Positions 7,016 through 14,862 of a stretch of DNA of 28,607 nucleotides are shown piece by piece (position 1 is the first letter of the stretch; every line of letters begins with the position of its first letter). The position numbers and the translations under genes are program-made. The notes below the pieces were generated by a model that was given only the letters and a program-made list of their open reading frames with translations, did not search any database and was not told the origin of the DNA. Location of the stretch: positions 1 through 28,607 of the forward strand of contig CAYWZO010000024.1 in NCBI GenBank assembly GCA_964462865.1. Direction: 5' to 3'. This stretch comes from Fen-1077 sp964462865 (GTDB taxonomy: Bacteria; Chloroflexota; Dehalococcoidia; Dehalococcoidales; RBG-16-60-22).

Positions 7016-8701
7016 ATGGTCAATGATAATCCGTTAACCCCCCAGGACGAAAGTCTCCGCGTTGCCACCACCGACGATATCGAGGTCTCCACGTATCTTG
7101 AGATTGCCAAGGAAATGGCCGGCCAGCAGCCGGCGGCGACCGAGGCGGCAGTATCCGGCGCGGAACGCGAGGCCATCATCGTCCTGGACTTCGGCTCCCA
7201 GTACAATCTGCTCATCGCCCGCCGGGTACGCGAGAGCCACGTCTACTGCGAGCTCTTGCCCCATGACACCCCCTGGGAGAAGATTGTTCCCCTCAATCCC
7301 AAGGGGTTTATCCTCTCCGGCGGCCCGTCCAGCGTCTATGAGCCGGGCGCGCCCCTCGCCCCATCCTATGTCTACGAAAGCGGCCTGCCGGTACTGGGTA
7401 TCTGCTACGGGATGCAGGCCATCACCAACCAGCTCGGCGGCCAGGTGACGCCGGGCACCAAGCGCGAGTACGGTCACGCCATCCTGCATGTCAGCCAGGC
7501 CGATGTGCCATTGTTCGACGGCCTGCCGGAATCGTTGACGGTCTGGATGAGCCACGGCGATAAAATCGAGCAAATGCCCCAGGGCTTTAGCGCCCTGGCC
7601 TATACAGAAAACTCGCCCTATGCCGTCATCGGTAACGGGAAGGGGATATACGGCCTCCAGTTCCACCCGGAGGTCGCCCATACGCCGGAAGGCAGGACGA
7701 TGCTGCATAACTTCGTCTACAGGGTATGCGGCTGCAAAGGCAACTGGACGATGGGCAACTTTGTCAACGAAAGCCTGGCCCGTATCAAAGAGCAGGTGGG
7801 CGAGGGCCGGGTCATCAGTGCCCTTTCCGGTGGGGTGGACTCTTCGGTGGTGGCCACGCTCATCCACCGCGCCATCGGCGACCAGCTTACCTGTATCTTT
7901 GTCAATAACGGCCTCCTGCGCCGCGAGGAAGTGGAAAGGACGCTCAAGGTCTTTAAAGATAATATGGGCATGAATATCATCTATGTCGATGCCACGGACC
8001 GGTTCCTCGACCGACTCAAGGGAGTTACCGACCCCGAGCAGAAACGCAAGATAATCGGCGAGGAGTTCATCCACGTCTTCGAGGAGGAGGCCGCGAAAAT
8101 CGGCAAAGTGGACTTTCTGGCACAGGGCACGCTTTACCCCGACGTCATCGAGAGCGTCTCCGCGGTCAGCACCGCCTCGGCCAAGATAAAGTCGCACCAC
8201 AACGTCGGCGGCCTGCCTGCCCGGATGACGTTAAAACTGCTCGAACCGTTACGCCACCTTTTCAAAGACGAGGTGCGGCAGGTCGGCCAGCAGCTGGGGC
8301 TAACCGAGGATATGGTCTGGCGGCAGCCCTTCCCCGGCCCGGGCCTGGCCATCCGCTGTATCGGCGAGGTGACCCGGGAGAAGCTGGAAATCCTGCGCAG
8401 CGCCGATTATATCCTGATGAACGAGATAAAGAAGGCCAAGTACTACCGCCAGCTATGGCAGAGCTTCTGCGTCCTCACCGATGTGCGGTCGGTGGGGGTG
8501 ATGGGGGACTTCCGCACCTACGGCTACCTGGCGGCGGTGCGCGCCGTTACCAGCGATGACGCCATGACCGCCGACTGGGCCCGCCTCCCCTACGACCTGC
8601 TGGCGCGTATCTCCAACCGCATCGTCAACGAGGTTGACGGCGTCAACCGCGTCGTCTACGATATCACCTCCAAGCCTCCCTCCACCATAGAATGGGAGTA
8701 A
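7016..8701 (+). CDS. guaA: GMP synthase (glutamine-hydrolysing)
   Basis: GuaA converts XMP, ATP and glutamine to GMP in the cytoplasm. Both halves are complete. The class I glutamine amidotransferase domain shows VLDFGSQYN, the nucleophile Cys130 in GICYGMQ, and His217/Glu219 in FHPEVAHTPEG. The ATP-pyrophosphatase domain has the P-loop SGGVDSS at 271-277, and the C-terminal dimer domain ends VYDITSKPPSTIEWE. The reading frame is open from an ATG at 6956, but that lies inside the upstream repeat, so I prefer the ATG at 7016 (561 aa). Even so, about 45 residues precede the usual start of the family (near REAIIVLDFG), a low-complexity extension; an ATG at 7115 is another choice. No Shine-Dalgarno sequence is seen before 7016. 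Confidence 0.95.
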   Translation: MVNDNPLTPQDESLRVATTDDIEVSTYLEIAKEMAGQQPAATEAAVSGAEREAIIVLDFGSQYNLLIARRVRESHVYCELLPHDTPWEKIVPLNPKGFILSGGPSSVYEPGAPLAPSYVYESGLPVLGICYGMQAITNQLGGQVTPGTKREYGHAILHVSQADVPLFDGLPESLTVWMSHGDKIEQMPQGFSALAYTENSPYAVIGNGKGIYGLQFHPEVAHTPEGRTMLHNFVYRVCGCKGNWTMGNFVNESLARIKEQVGEGRVISALSGGVDSSVVATLIHRAIGDQLTCIFVNNGLLRREEVERTLKVFKDNMGMNIIYVDATDRFLDRLKGVTDPEQKRKIIGEEFIHVFEEEAAKIGKVDFLAQGTLYPDVIESVSAVSTASAKIKSHHNVGGLPARMTLKLLEPLRHLFKDEVRQVGQQLGLTEDMVWRQPFPGPGLAIRCIGEVTREKLEILRSADYILMNEIKKAKYYRQLWQSFCVLTDVRSVGVMGDFRTYGYLAAVRAVTSDDAMTADWARLPYDLLARISNRIVNEVDGVNRVVYDITSKPPSTIEWE

Positions 8702-8702
8702 G

Positions 8703-9245
8703 ATGATGGTGATGACAAGAAAAATAGCTGAATCATTTTCAAGTCTCTGTATCTCAGCCTACGAATATTTGCAAATGTATAAAACTATGCGTGAATATAA
8801 AATTGATGATAAGACTAATATATGGGGAAAGATTGGTATTATTTTACGTCACCACTGGGTTTTACAGATTGCAAAAATTAATGACCCTAAAAGGCATGGA
8901 AATGACTATAATTTTTCTCTAGAGTATTTTATTGACCATATAAATAAGGCTAACTTCACAGATTCATATAACAGATTCTTGAAAGATAATAAAGAATTTA
9001 TAGAAACTATAAAGAAGGCGAGAGTCAAAGTTGTAGCTCATCGTGATTTGGAGGTTTTTAATTCTCCCGATGGAGTGGGCGCTTTCTCTGCAGGTCTAGA
9101 CCAAAAGTATTTTGACTCATTGCATGAAATCATTTCGGAGGGTTATAAAATATTGAACCTAGGTTCTTTCCCTGAATGGCCATCATCTATTGAAACCAAA
9201 ACAAAAACCTTTATGGGAAAAATGGTAAAAATATTTAATGCCTAG
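8703..9245 (+). CDS. AT-rich hypothetical protein, possible HEPN/AbiU2-like
   Basis: This 180-residue gene is strikingly AT-rich beside its GC-rich neighbours, with A/T-ending codons throughout, which suggests recent acquisition. It begins one base after the guaA stop, using GGGAG at the end of guaA as ribosome-binding site; ATGs at 8706 and 8712 are alternative starts. The chain looks all-helical and rich in lysine, isoleucine and aromatic residues. A segment RHHWVLQIAKINDP (about 49-62) and a later RVKVVAHRD (about 108-116) recall the HEPN fold, where an R-x(4-6)-H motif forms an RNase site; AbiU2-type phage-defence proteins have a similar arrangement. That assignment is inference from motif shape only. 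No signal peptide or membrane segment is seen. An AT-rich stretch and a repeat element follow. Confidence 0.7.
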   Translation: MMVMTRKIAESFSSLCISAYEYLQMYKTMREYKIDDKTNIWGKIGIILRHHWVLQIAKINDPKRHGNDYNFSLEYFIDHINKANFTDSYNRFLKDNKEFIETIKKARVKVVAHRDLEVFNSPDGVGAFSAGLDQKYFDSLHEIISEGYKILNLGSFPEWPSSIETKTKTFMGKMVKIFNA

Positions 9246-9335
9246 TAATTTTCTGAACATAGGTACACTTTTATAATTTCTTAGCAATCATTTTAGTATA
9301 GTTAATTTAGGTAGACTAAATGGGAGTGCTTTAGC
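9246..9335. other. AT-rich gap after the acquired gene
   Basis: No gene is seen. The stretch keeps the AT-rich composition of 8703-9245 and probably belongs to the same acquired segment, which would then end at the repeat beginning at 9336. Confidence 0.4.
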
Positions 9336-9449
9336 AAAATCCCCCTTTGTCCCCCTTTATAAAAGGGGGAATGATGAACTTAGGGCGTTGGGATAAGGGG
9401 GTAAGCTAACAGCTTCTCCCCTTCGTAAGGGGAGATTGAGAGGGATTTT
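9336..9449. repeat. MITE-like element with inverted ends and two perfect hairpins
   Basis: The left end AAAATCCCCCTTTGTCCCCC and the right end, read in reverse complement as AAAATCCCTCTCAATCTCCC, form imperfect terminal inverted repeats. Inside are two perfect hairpins: TCCCCCTTT/AAAGGGGGA with a 3-base loop, and TCTCCCCTT/AAGGGGAGA with loop CGT. No open frame is present. It marks the right border of the AT-rich acquired segment. A shorter relative is at 1014-1053. Confidence 0.75.
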
Positions 9450-9477
9450 GATAACAGGGAGTAAGTAAATTATTAGA

Positions 9478-10281
9478 TTGTCCGCCGCCAGTAAATCAAT
9501 ACTCCTTCTCTTCACCCTTTTCATATTAACCTCCTGCCGACCGGCGGGGCTAATCTACACGGAGGACGGGAAAATCGAGTGCGGCGGGGATAACGAGCCC
9601 ATCATCCTCACCAATAGCGCCACCGCCGTTGACCCTACGTTTGAGGAACTGGTCGCTTTTATTACCGCGGATAGCACGGACAGGAAAAAATATATCGGAG
9701 AAGGCCCCGGCGCTTACGTCTGCGCCGATTTCGCCGAGGAGGTGCATAATAACGCGGAGGCGGCCGGTATCCGGGCCGGTTGGGTGAGCCTGACTTTCGA
9801 GGGGACTGAAGAAGGGCACGCCCTGAATGCCTTTGAGACATCGGATAAAGGACTGATTTTCATCGATTGCACCAACAGCGGCCGTACGGGAAGCGCCGAT
9901 AAGGAAACACCGGGCTGGGACGCGATAGCCTATATCGGGGAAGGTAAAAAATACGGTGTCCTGCCCGTCGAGCGGGTACTGGCCACGAAATTTGATTATT
10001 ACTGCCTGGAGTATGACTTTTATACCGATTGCGAGAAGGCCTGGCGGGAATATGAGACGGAGTTGAAAGCCTATAATGATGAGGTCGATAGGTTCAACAG
10101 GGAGGCAGGCAGCCGGGTATATATCATCGGTTCTCCCGAAGAGCGCCGGATGACGGCCTGGAAAGAGGCGCTGGCCGCCCGGGAACGGGAGCTGGAACTT
10201 CTGGCGGAGAAGGCGGGCAATCGCTGGCTGGAATCAGAATACTCGTCATATCTTGTTAAAAATGTTATGATTCACTGGTAG
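9478..10281 (+). CDS. Lipoprotein with transglutaminase-like domain
   Basis: The 267-residue product starts with a hydrophobic signal and a lipobox, LTSC, giving a lipidated Cys20 at the outer face of the membrane. Residues 75-132 look like a transglutaminase/protease core with a plausible triad: Cys82 in AYVCADFAEEVHNNA, His114 in EEGHALNAF and Asp130 in GLIFIDCTN. After residue 180 the chain is helical and charged, probably coiled-coil, up to about 255. The start is TTG at 9478; GGGAG lies about 15 bases upstream, rather far, so the exact start is uncertain, but the signal peptide supports it. The stop overlaps the GTG of the next gene by one base, which suggests an operon. The substrate is unknown. 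Confidence 0.78.
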   Translation: MSAASKSILLLFTLFILTSCRPAGLIYTEDGKIECGGDNEPIILTNSATAVDPTFEELVAFITADSTDRKKYIGEGPGAYVCADFAEEVHNNAEAAGIRAGWVSLTFEGTEEGHALNAFETSDKGLIFIDCTNSGRTGSADKETPGWDAIAYIGEGKKYGVLPVERVLATKFDYYCLEYDFYTDCEKAWREYETELKAYNDEVDRFNREAGSRVYIIGSPEERRMTAWKEALAARERELELLAEKAGNRWLESEYSSYLVKNVMIHW

Positions 10282-10781
10282 TGTTTTTATCCGTCAGAAT
10301 GAAGGTACGGACTGAATTGAAAGACAGATCAATCCAGGTAATATTCTGGTCCATGGTAGCGTTTTTTGTAATTACCGTCGGCACCATGTTTATTGGCGTT
10401 CCACTTGCCGGAAACCTTCCGTTAGGATATTTTATTCTTCCTTCGTTAGTCATCTTCCTTGCACTCAGTGTTACCTTGCTCGTGTTGACCGTGAAGAAGA
10501 AGGTCGGGGGAAAAACCGGGAAGTTTCTGCTATTGACCGGCGCTTCTGCGGCGGGACTGCCCGTTTTCGTGGTTCTACACAATCTTGTCTATGCCCTGTT
10601 TATACATTTCTTCGGTGAAAACTTTTGGGGGGCCGGTGGTGACGAGCCTGTATTCTTTATTCTAGCTACTATAGTATGCCCGCTTGGTTTCCTGGTCGGC
10701 GTGGTGGGTACCATCGTGCTTGCTATCAAAAATAAATCGAATGTTCCGGCGGTAAAAACTCAAGGGGGTGAGGGAAATTAA
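10281..10781 (+). CDS. Hypothetical four-helix membrane protein
   Basis: The 166-residue protein has four hydrophobic segments at about 21-45, 49-71, 82-106 and 124-149, with short charged loops (KKKVGGKTGK near 72-81) and a polar tail. I do not recognise a family. The GTG at 10281 overlaps the stop of the lipoprotein gene by one base; the ATG at 10299 is an alternative and neither has a clear ribosome-binding site. The end of the gene carries the Shine-Dalgarno sequence of purD, and its stop overlaps the proposed purD start. It may work with the adjacent lipoprotein at the membrane, but that is inference from position only. Confidence 0.72.
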   Translation: MFLSVRMKVRTELKDRSIQVIFWSMVAFFVITVGTMFIGVPLAGNLPLGYFILPSLVIFLALSVTLLVLTVKKKVGGKTGKFLLLTGASAAGLPVFVVLHNLVYALFIHFFGENFWGAGGDEPVFFILATIVCPLGFLVGVVGTIVLAIKNKSNVPAVKTQGGEGN

Positions 10782-12039
10782 TATTTTAGTTATCGGTTCC
10801 GGCGCCAGGGAACACACTATCGCCTGGAAGCTGGCCCAGAGCCCTAAAATCAAAGAGCTGTATACCGCCCCGGGCAACGCCGGCATGGCGCAAATATCCC
10901 AGACTCTCGATATCAGGGACACGGATATCGAGGCTCTCCTCAAGGCGGCCAGAGAACACAAGACCGACCTCACTGTCATCGGGCCGGAAGCACCGCTGGC
11001 CGCCGGTATCGTTGACCGCTTTCAGGCCGCTGGCATACCTGTCTTCGGCCCATCTAAAACCGCCGCCGAGATAGAATGGAGCAAGGTCTTTTCCAAGGAC
11101 CTGATGCAGCGGCACGGTATCCCCTGCGCCCGCAGCGCCTCCTTTACCAGTTATGAAAAAGCTCAAGAATATATAGAAAAACAAAGACCGCCCATCGTCA
11201 TCAAGGCCGATGGCCTGGCGGCTGGTAAAGGGGTCATCATCGCTGAAACAATCGATGATGCCCGGGAGGCACTTAAAGGCATGATGCAGACCAAAAATTT
11301 TGGTGCGGCGGGCGACCGTGTCGTTATCGAAGAGTACTTGAACGGCCGGGAGATGAGCTTCTTCGTTTTCACCGATGGCAAAACTGTCATACCCACTGTG
11401 CCCGCCTGCGATTACAAACGTATCTTCGATGGTGACAAAGGCCCGAACACCGGCGGCATGGGTAGCTATACCCCGCCCCCGTTTTACAGCGCGCTACTGG
11501 GCAATCTTGTTATGAAGACCGTGATGGAGCCGGCTGTCCTGGCCCTGGCGGATGAAGGCAGACCTTACAGGGGTACACTTTATGGAGGTCTGATGATTAC
11601 GGCTAACAACGTGCCCAAAGTCATCGAGTTCAATTCCCGCCTCGGTGACCCGGAGACGCAGGTCGTCCTTCCCCGCCTGAAAACTGACCTGCTGGACATC
11701 ATGCTGGCGGTAGTGGATAATAGACTGGATAAAATGAAGATAGAATGGCGTGACGAAGCCTGCATCGGCGTGGTGATGGCCTCCGGCGGCTATCCCGGTA
11801 GCTATAAAACCGGCTTCCCCATCAGTGGTTTGGACGACGTGGACAAAGATATCGTTATTTTCCACGCCGGGACAAAAACCGGGGCGTCGGGGCAGGTACT
11901 GACCAACGGCGGACGTATCCTGACCGTCGTTGCAACAGGTAAGGACCTGGCTGCAGCTCGCGAAAAAGTGTATCAAAATATAACCAGGATTCATTTTGAA
12001 GGCGCCTATTATCGTAAAGATATAGCTTTGTTTAAGTAG
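10777..12039 (+). CDS. purD: Phosphoribosylamine-glycine ligase (GAR synthetase)
   Basis: PurD joins phosphoribosylamine and glycine using ATP in de novo purine synthesis. Hallmarks: ILVIGSGAREHTIAWKLA at the N-terminus, VIGPEAPLAAGIVD, the ATP-grasp segments IVIKADGLAAGKGV and GPNTGGMGSYTPPP, and FNSRLGDPETQVVLPRL. The length of about 420 aa is normal. The only standard in-frame start, GTG at 10768, lies inside AAGGGGGTGA (10762-10771), a near-perfect Shine-Dalgarno sequence, so it is a poor start. The codon aligning with Met1 of other PurD proteins (M-K-V-L-V-I-G) is ATT at 10777, five bases after that sequence; I take this as the likely start. It overlaps the stop of the upstream membrane-protein gene. 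purE follows after 15 bases. Confidence 0.93.
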   Translation: MNILVIGSGAREHTIAWKLAQSPKIKELYTAPGNAGMAQISQTLDIRDTDIEALLKAAREHKTDLTVIGPEAPLAAGIVDRFQAAGIPVFGPSKTAAEIEWSKVFSKDLMQRHGIPCARSASFTSYEKAQEYIEKQRPPIVIKADGLAAGKGVIIAETIDDAREALKGMMQTKNFGAAGDRVVIEEYLNGREMSFFVFTDGKTVIPTVPACDYKRIFDGDKGPNTGGMGSYTPPPFYSALLGNLVMKTVMEPAVLALADEGRPYRGTLYGGLMITANNVPKVIEFNSRLGDPETQVVLPRLKTDLLDIMLAVVDNRLDKMKIEWRDEACIGVVMASGGYPGSYKTGFPISGLDDVDKDIVIFHAGTKTGASGQVLTNGGRILTVVATGKDLAAAREKVYQNITRIHFEGAYYRKDIALFK

Positions 12040-12054
12040 CAAGGAGAATAGACG

Positions 12055-12540
12055 ATGCCACTTGTCGCCGTGGTTATGGGCTCGAAATCGGATACCGAAA
12101 CCCTCCAGCCGGCCCTGGATATTTTAAAACAACTCGGCATTGACCACGAAGTTAGTATCATTTCCGCTCACCGCAACCCGGAAAAGGCGCGGCAGTACGC
12201 GCTGACGGCCCGGGAGCGTGGCATTGAGGTAATTATCGCGGCGGCGGGCATGGCCGCTCATCTACCCGGTGTTTTGGCTTCGTGGGCCACCTTACCGGTC
12301 ATCGGTGTGCCTCTGGCCGGTGGTGAGCTCAAAGGCGAAGATGCGCTCTATTCCATCGTCCAGATGCCGGCCGGTATACCGGTTGCCTGCATGGCTATCG
12401 GCCGCGTAGGCGTGAAGAACGCCGCTTTCTTTGCCGCCGAGATTCTGGGGCTAAAGCATGATAAAATAAAAGCGGCCTATGAAAAATACCGGCAAGAATT
12501 ACAGGGGGTGAAACCTGACGGAGGAGACATTAATGATTGA
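12055..12540 (+). CDS. purE: N5-carboxyaminoimidazole ribonucleotide mutase
   Basis: The 161-residue protein carries the PurE features: VVMGSKSDTE near the N-terminus, IISAHRNPEKA, AAAGMAAHLPGVLASW and the C-terminal MAIGRVGVKNAAFFAAEIL. It interconverts N5-CAIR (class I) or AIR plus CO2 (class II) with CAIR. The sequence looks like the class I form, which normally needs PurK; purK is not in the window. The ATG at 12055 has AAGGAGA upstream. The last 8 bases overlap the start of purB, so the genes are co-translated. Confidence 0.94.
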   Translation: MPLVAVVMGSKSDTETLQPALDILKQLGIDHEVSIISAHRNPEKARQYALTARERGIEVIIAAAGMAAHLPGVLASWATLPVIGVPLAGGELKGEDALYSIVQMPAGIPVACMAIGRVGVKNAAFFAAEILGLKHDKIKAAYEKYRQELQGVKPDGGDIND

Positions 12541-13888
12541 ACGGTATTCCCGGCCCGAGATGAAGCGGGTATGGTCGGATGAGAATAAATACGCCAAGTG
12601 GCTTGACGTTGAGATAGCTGTTTGTGATGCCTGGGCCGAGCGGGGCGTTATCCCAAGGCAGGCCCTTGCCAAAATAAAGCTGGCCAAATGCAACCTGAAA
12701 CGTATGGAAGAAATACTCCAGGAGACCCGTCATGATATGACCGCTTTCCTCGGCTCGGTGGCAGAAAGTCTGGGTGAAGAGTCCCGTTTTATCCATCTTG
12801 GCCTTACCTCCTCCGATGTCTGGGATACAGCCACCAGCCTGCAACTCGTTGAAGCTACCGATATTCTGGTACAGGACGTAAAGGAGCTTATCGCTACTGT
12901 CGCGCAGCGGGCGATAGAGCATAAATATACCGTGACCATCGGCCGTACCCACGGCGTGCACGCCGAGCCGACTACCTTCGGGCTGAAGCTGGCGCTATGG
13001 ATAGAGGAAATGAGGCGTAACCTGCACCGGCTTTCCGAGTCTAAAAAGGCGATTGCCGTGGGTAAGATATCAGGCGCTGTCGGGACCTACGCCACCGTGC
13101 CGCCGGAGGTGGAACAGAAAGCCTGTCGCAAGCTGGGTCTTGACCCTGCCCCGATATCCAACCAGGTGCTCCAGCGCGACCGGCATGCCCAGTTTGTCAC
13201 CACACTGGCTATCATTGCTGGTTCCCTGGAGAAGTTCGCCACGGAAATCAGGAACCTCCAGAAGACCGAAGTCAGGGAGGTTGAGGAGCCTTTCGGCGGA
13301 GGATTCGTCTCGACCGGCTCATCGGCCATGCCTCATAAGCGTAATCCCGAGTTGACGGAGAGAATCTGCGGGCTGGCCCGCCTGGTGCGGGGCTTTGCCG
13401 CGACCTCGCTGGAAAATATCGCTTTATGGCATGAGCGCGATATCAGCCACTCCTCCAACGAACGCATCATTTTCCCTGATGCCTGCCTGACGCTGGACTA
13501 TATCCTGGTTCTTTTCACCTCGGTAATGCGGCGTCTTCAGGTCTATCCGCACCGGATGAAGCAGAACCTGGAACTGACGCGGGGGCTTGTTTTCTCACAG
13601 CGGGTGATGCTGGCCCTTATCGATAAGGGATTGAAACGTCAGGAAGCCTATGAGATAGTGCAGAGAAACGCAATGAAGGTCTGGAAAAGTAACCGCAGTT
13701 TCCTGACCCTGCTCAAATCTGATGCCAAAGTTAAAGACGTTATACAAGCGCAGGAATTGGAGGCGATATTCGACTATCAGCAGTACCTGCAGCATGTGGA
13801 TGATATTTTTCTAAGACTAGGACTGACCAAGTCGCAATGGCAGGGAACTGTCCCTGAATCCAAAGCTTCGGGAATGGGGATGGGATAG
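12533..13888 (+). CDS. purB: Adenylosuccinate lyase
   Basis: The 451-residue fumarase/aspartase-superfamily enzyme cleaves SAICAR and adenylosuccinate, serving both IMP and AMP synthesis. Visible signatures are HLGLTSSDVWDTA at 88-100, GRTHGVHAEPTTFG at 137-150 with His140, and the superfamily loop GSSAMPHKRNP at 262-272. The start ATG at 12533 lies inside the end of purE, behind GGAGGAG. The C-terminus ends in a glycine/methionine-rich tail. purC follows after 34 bases. Confidence 0.96.
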   Translation: MIERYSRPEMKRVWSDENKYAKWLDVEIAVCDAWAERGVIPRQALAKIKLAKCNLKRMEEILQETRHDMTAFLGSVAESLGEESRFIHLGLTSSDVWDTATSLQLVEATDILVQDVKELIATVAQRAIEHKYTVTIGRTHGVHAEPTTFGLKLALWIEEMRRNLHRLSESKKAIAVGKISGAVGTYATVPPEVEQKACRKLGLDPAPISNQVLQRDRHAQFVTTLAIIAGSLEKFATEIRNLQKTEVREVEEPFGGGFVSTGSSAMPHKRNPELTERICGLARLVRGFAATSLENIALWHERDISHSSNERIIFPDACLTLDYILVLFTSVMRRLQVYPHRMKQNLELTRGLVFSQRVMLALIDKGLKRQEAYEIVQRNAMKVWKSNRSFLTLLKSDAKVKDVIQAQELEAIFDYQQYLQHVDDIFLRLGLTKSQWQGTVPESKASGMGMG

Positions 13889-13922
13889 ACGCCGTATTCT
13901 TTCGGTAAGAAAGGTAGATGAT

Positions 13923-14852
13923 ATGGATAGTGAAATACCGCCAGTATTAATGCAGACCGAACTGCCTTTGCCACTCTTTATCCGCGGCAAGGTACGTGAC
14001 TCATATAACCTTGGCAGCCACCTGCTCGTGATCGCGACCGACCGCATCTCCGCTTTTGATGTAGTACTTCCTTCCGGCATTCCTCTCAAAGGGCACGTAT
14101 TGAACCGGCTATCTTCTTTCTGGTTCCGGCGTACAGCAGAAGTTGTCCCGAACCATATGACTGAAGCGATAGATGACGTACATTGTCTGGACTCTTACCT
14201 TCCTAAGGAGAGCCGTTTTGCCTATCCGTCTTATCTCCGGGGACGTTCCATGGTCGTCAAGAAAGTTAAGCGCATCCCGGTGGAAGGCGTCGTCCGCGGC
14301 TACCTTTCAGGTTCGGCCTGGGCGGAGTATTCAGCGCATGGCACCATCTCCGGGAACAAGATGGAAGAAGGTCTGCGGGAAAGCCAGAAACTGGACCGCG
14401 CTATCTTTACGCCGACTACTAAGTCTGATACCGGTCATGATGAGCCACTGACCAGGGAACAAATCATAAAGCTGGTTGGACTCCGGGTGGCTGAAGAATT
14501 GGAGGAGAAAAGCCTGGCTATGTATGAGTACGCGCGGGAGTATGCCTTAAGCAAGGGCATTATCATTGCTGATACCAAATATGAGTTCGGTATCGATAAC
14601 GGCCGTCTGATACTCATTGATGAGCTTTTAACCCCGGACTCTTCACGTTTCTGGGACGCCAGTCAATACAAAGTGGGAAAGCCCCAGCCTAGCTTTGACA
14701 AGCAGCCCGTGCGCGACTGGCTGGTGGCGACTGGCTGGAACAAAGAACCTCCTGCCCCTGCTCTGCCCCCGGATATTATCGAAGCTACCTCCCAGAGGTA
14801 TATCCTGGCTTATGAAAAAATGACCGGCCGCAAGCTGGCCATGCTCGAATAA
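13923..14852 (+). CDS. purC: SAICAR synthetase (phosphoribosylaminoimidazole-succinocarboxamide synthase)
   Basis: The 309-residue protein is of the longer PurC type (like yeast Ade1) rather than the roughly 240-residue form. Motifs: IRGKVRDSYNLG, IATDRISAFDVVLPSGIPLKG, PVEGVVRGYLSGSAW, the loop TPTTKSDTGHDEP and IADTKYEFGID...LIDELLTPDSSRFW. It couples CAIR with aspartate using ATP. AAAGGTAG stands upstream of the ATG at 13923. It is the last gene of purD-purE-purB-purC and ends only 10 bases from the convergent hisB stop, with no terminator between, so the two transcripts probably overlap at their 3' ends. Confidence 0.96.
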   Translation: MDSEIPPVLMQTELPLPLFIRGKVRDSYNLGSHLLVIATDRISAFDVVLPSGIPLKGHVLNRLSSFWFRRTAEVVPNHMTEAIDDVHCLDSYLPKESRFAYPSYLRGRSMVVKKVKRIPVEGVVRGYLSGSAWAEYSAHGTISGNKMEEGLRESQKLDRAIFTPTTKSDTGHDEPLTREQIIKLVGLRVAEELEEKSLAMYEYAREYALSKGIIIADTKYEFGIDNGRLILIDELLTPDSSRFWDASQYKVGKPQPSFDKQPVRDWLVATGWNKEPPAPALPPDIIEATSQRYILAYEKMTGRKLAMLE

Positions 14853-14862
14853 ACGGTTGCCA

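Noticed and set aside
7034..8200. Long open frame (388 codons) on the minus strand opposite guaA
   Set aside because: guaA on the plus strand is complete with all motifs; the antisense frame has no recognisable motif and is a by-product of GC-rich codons.
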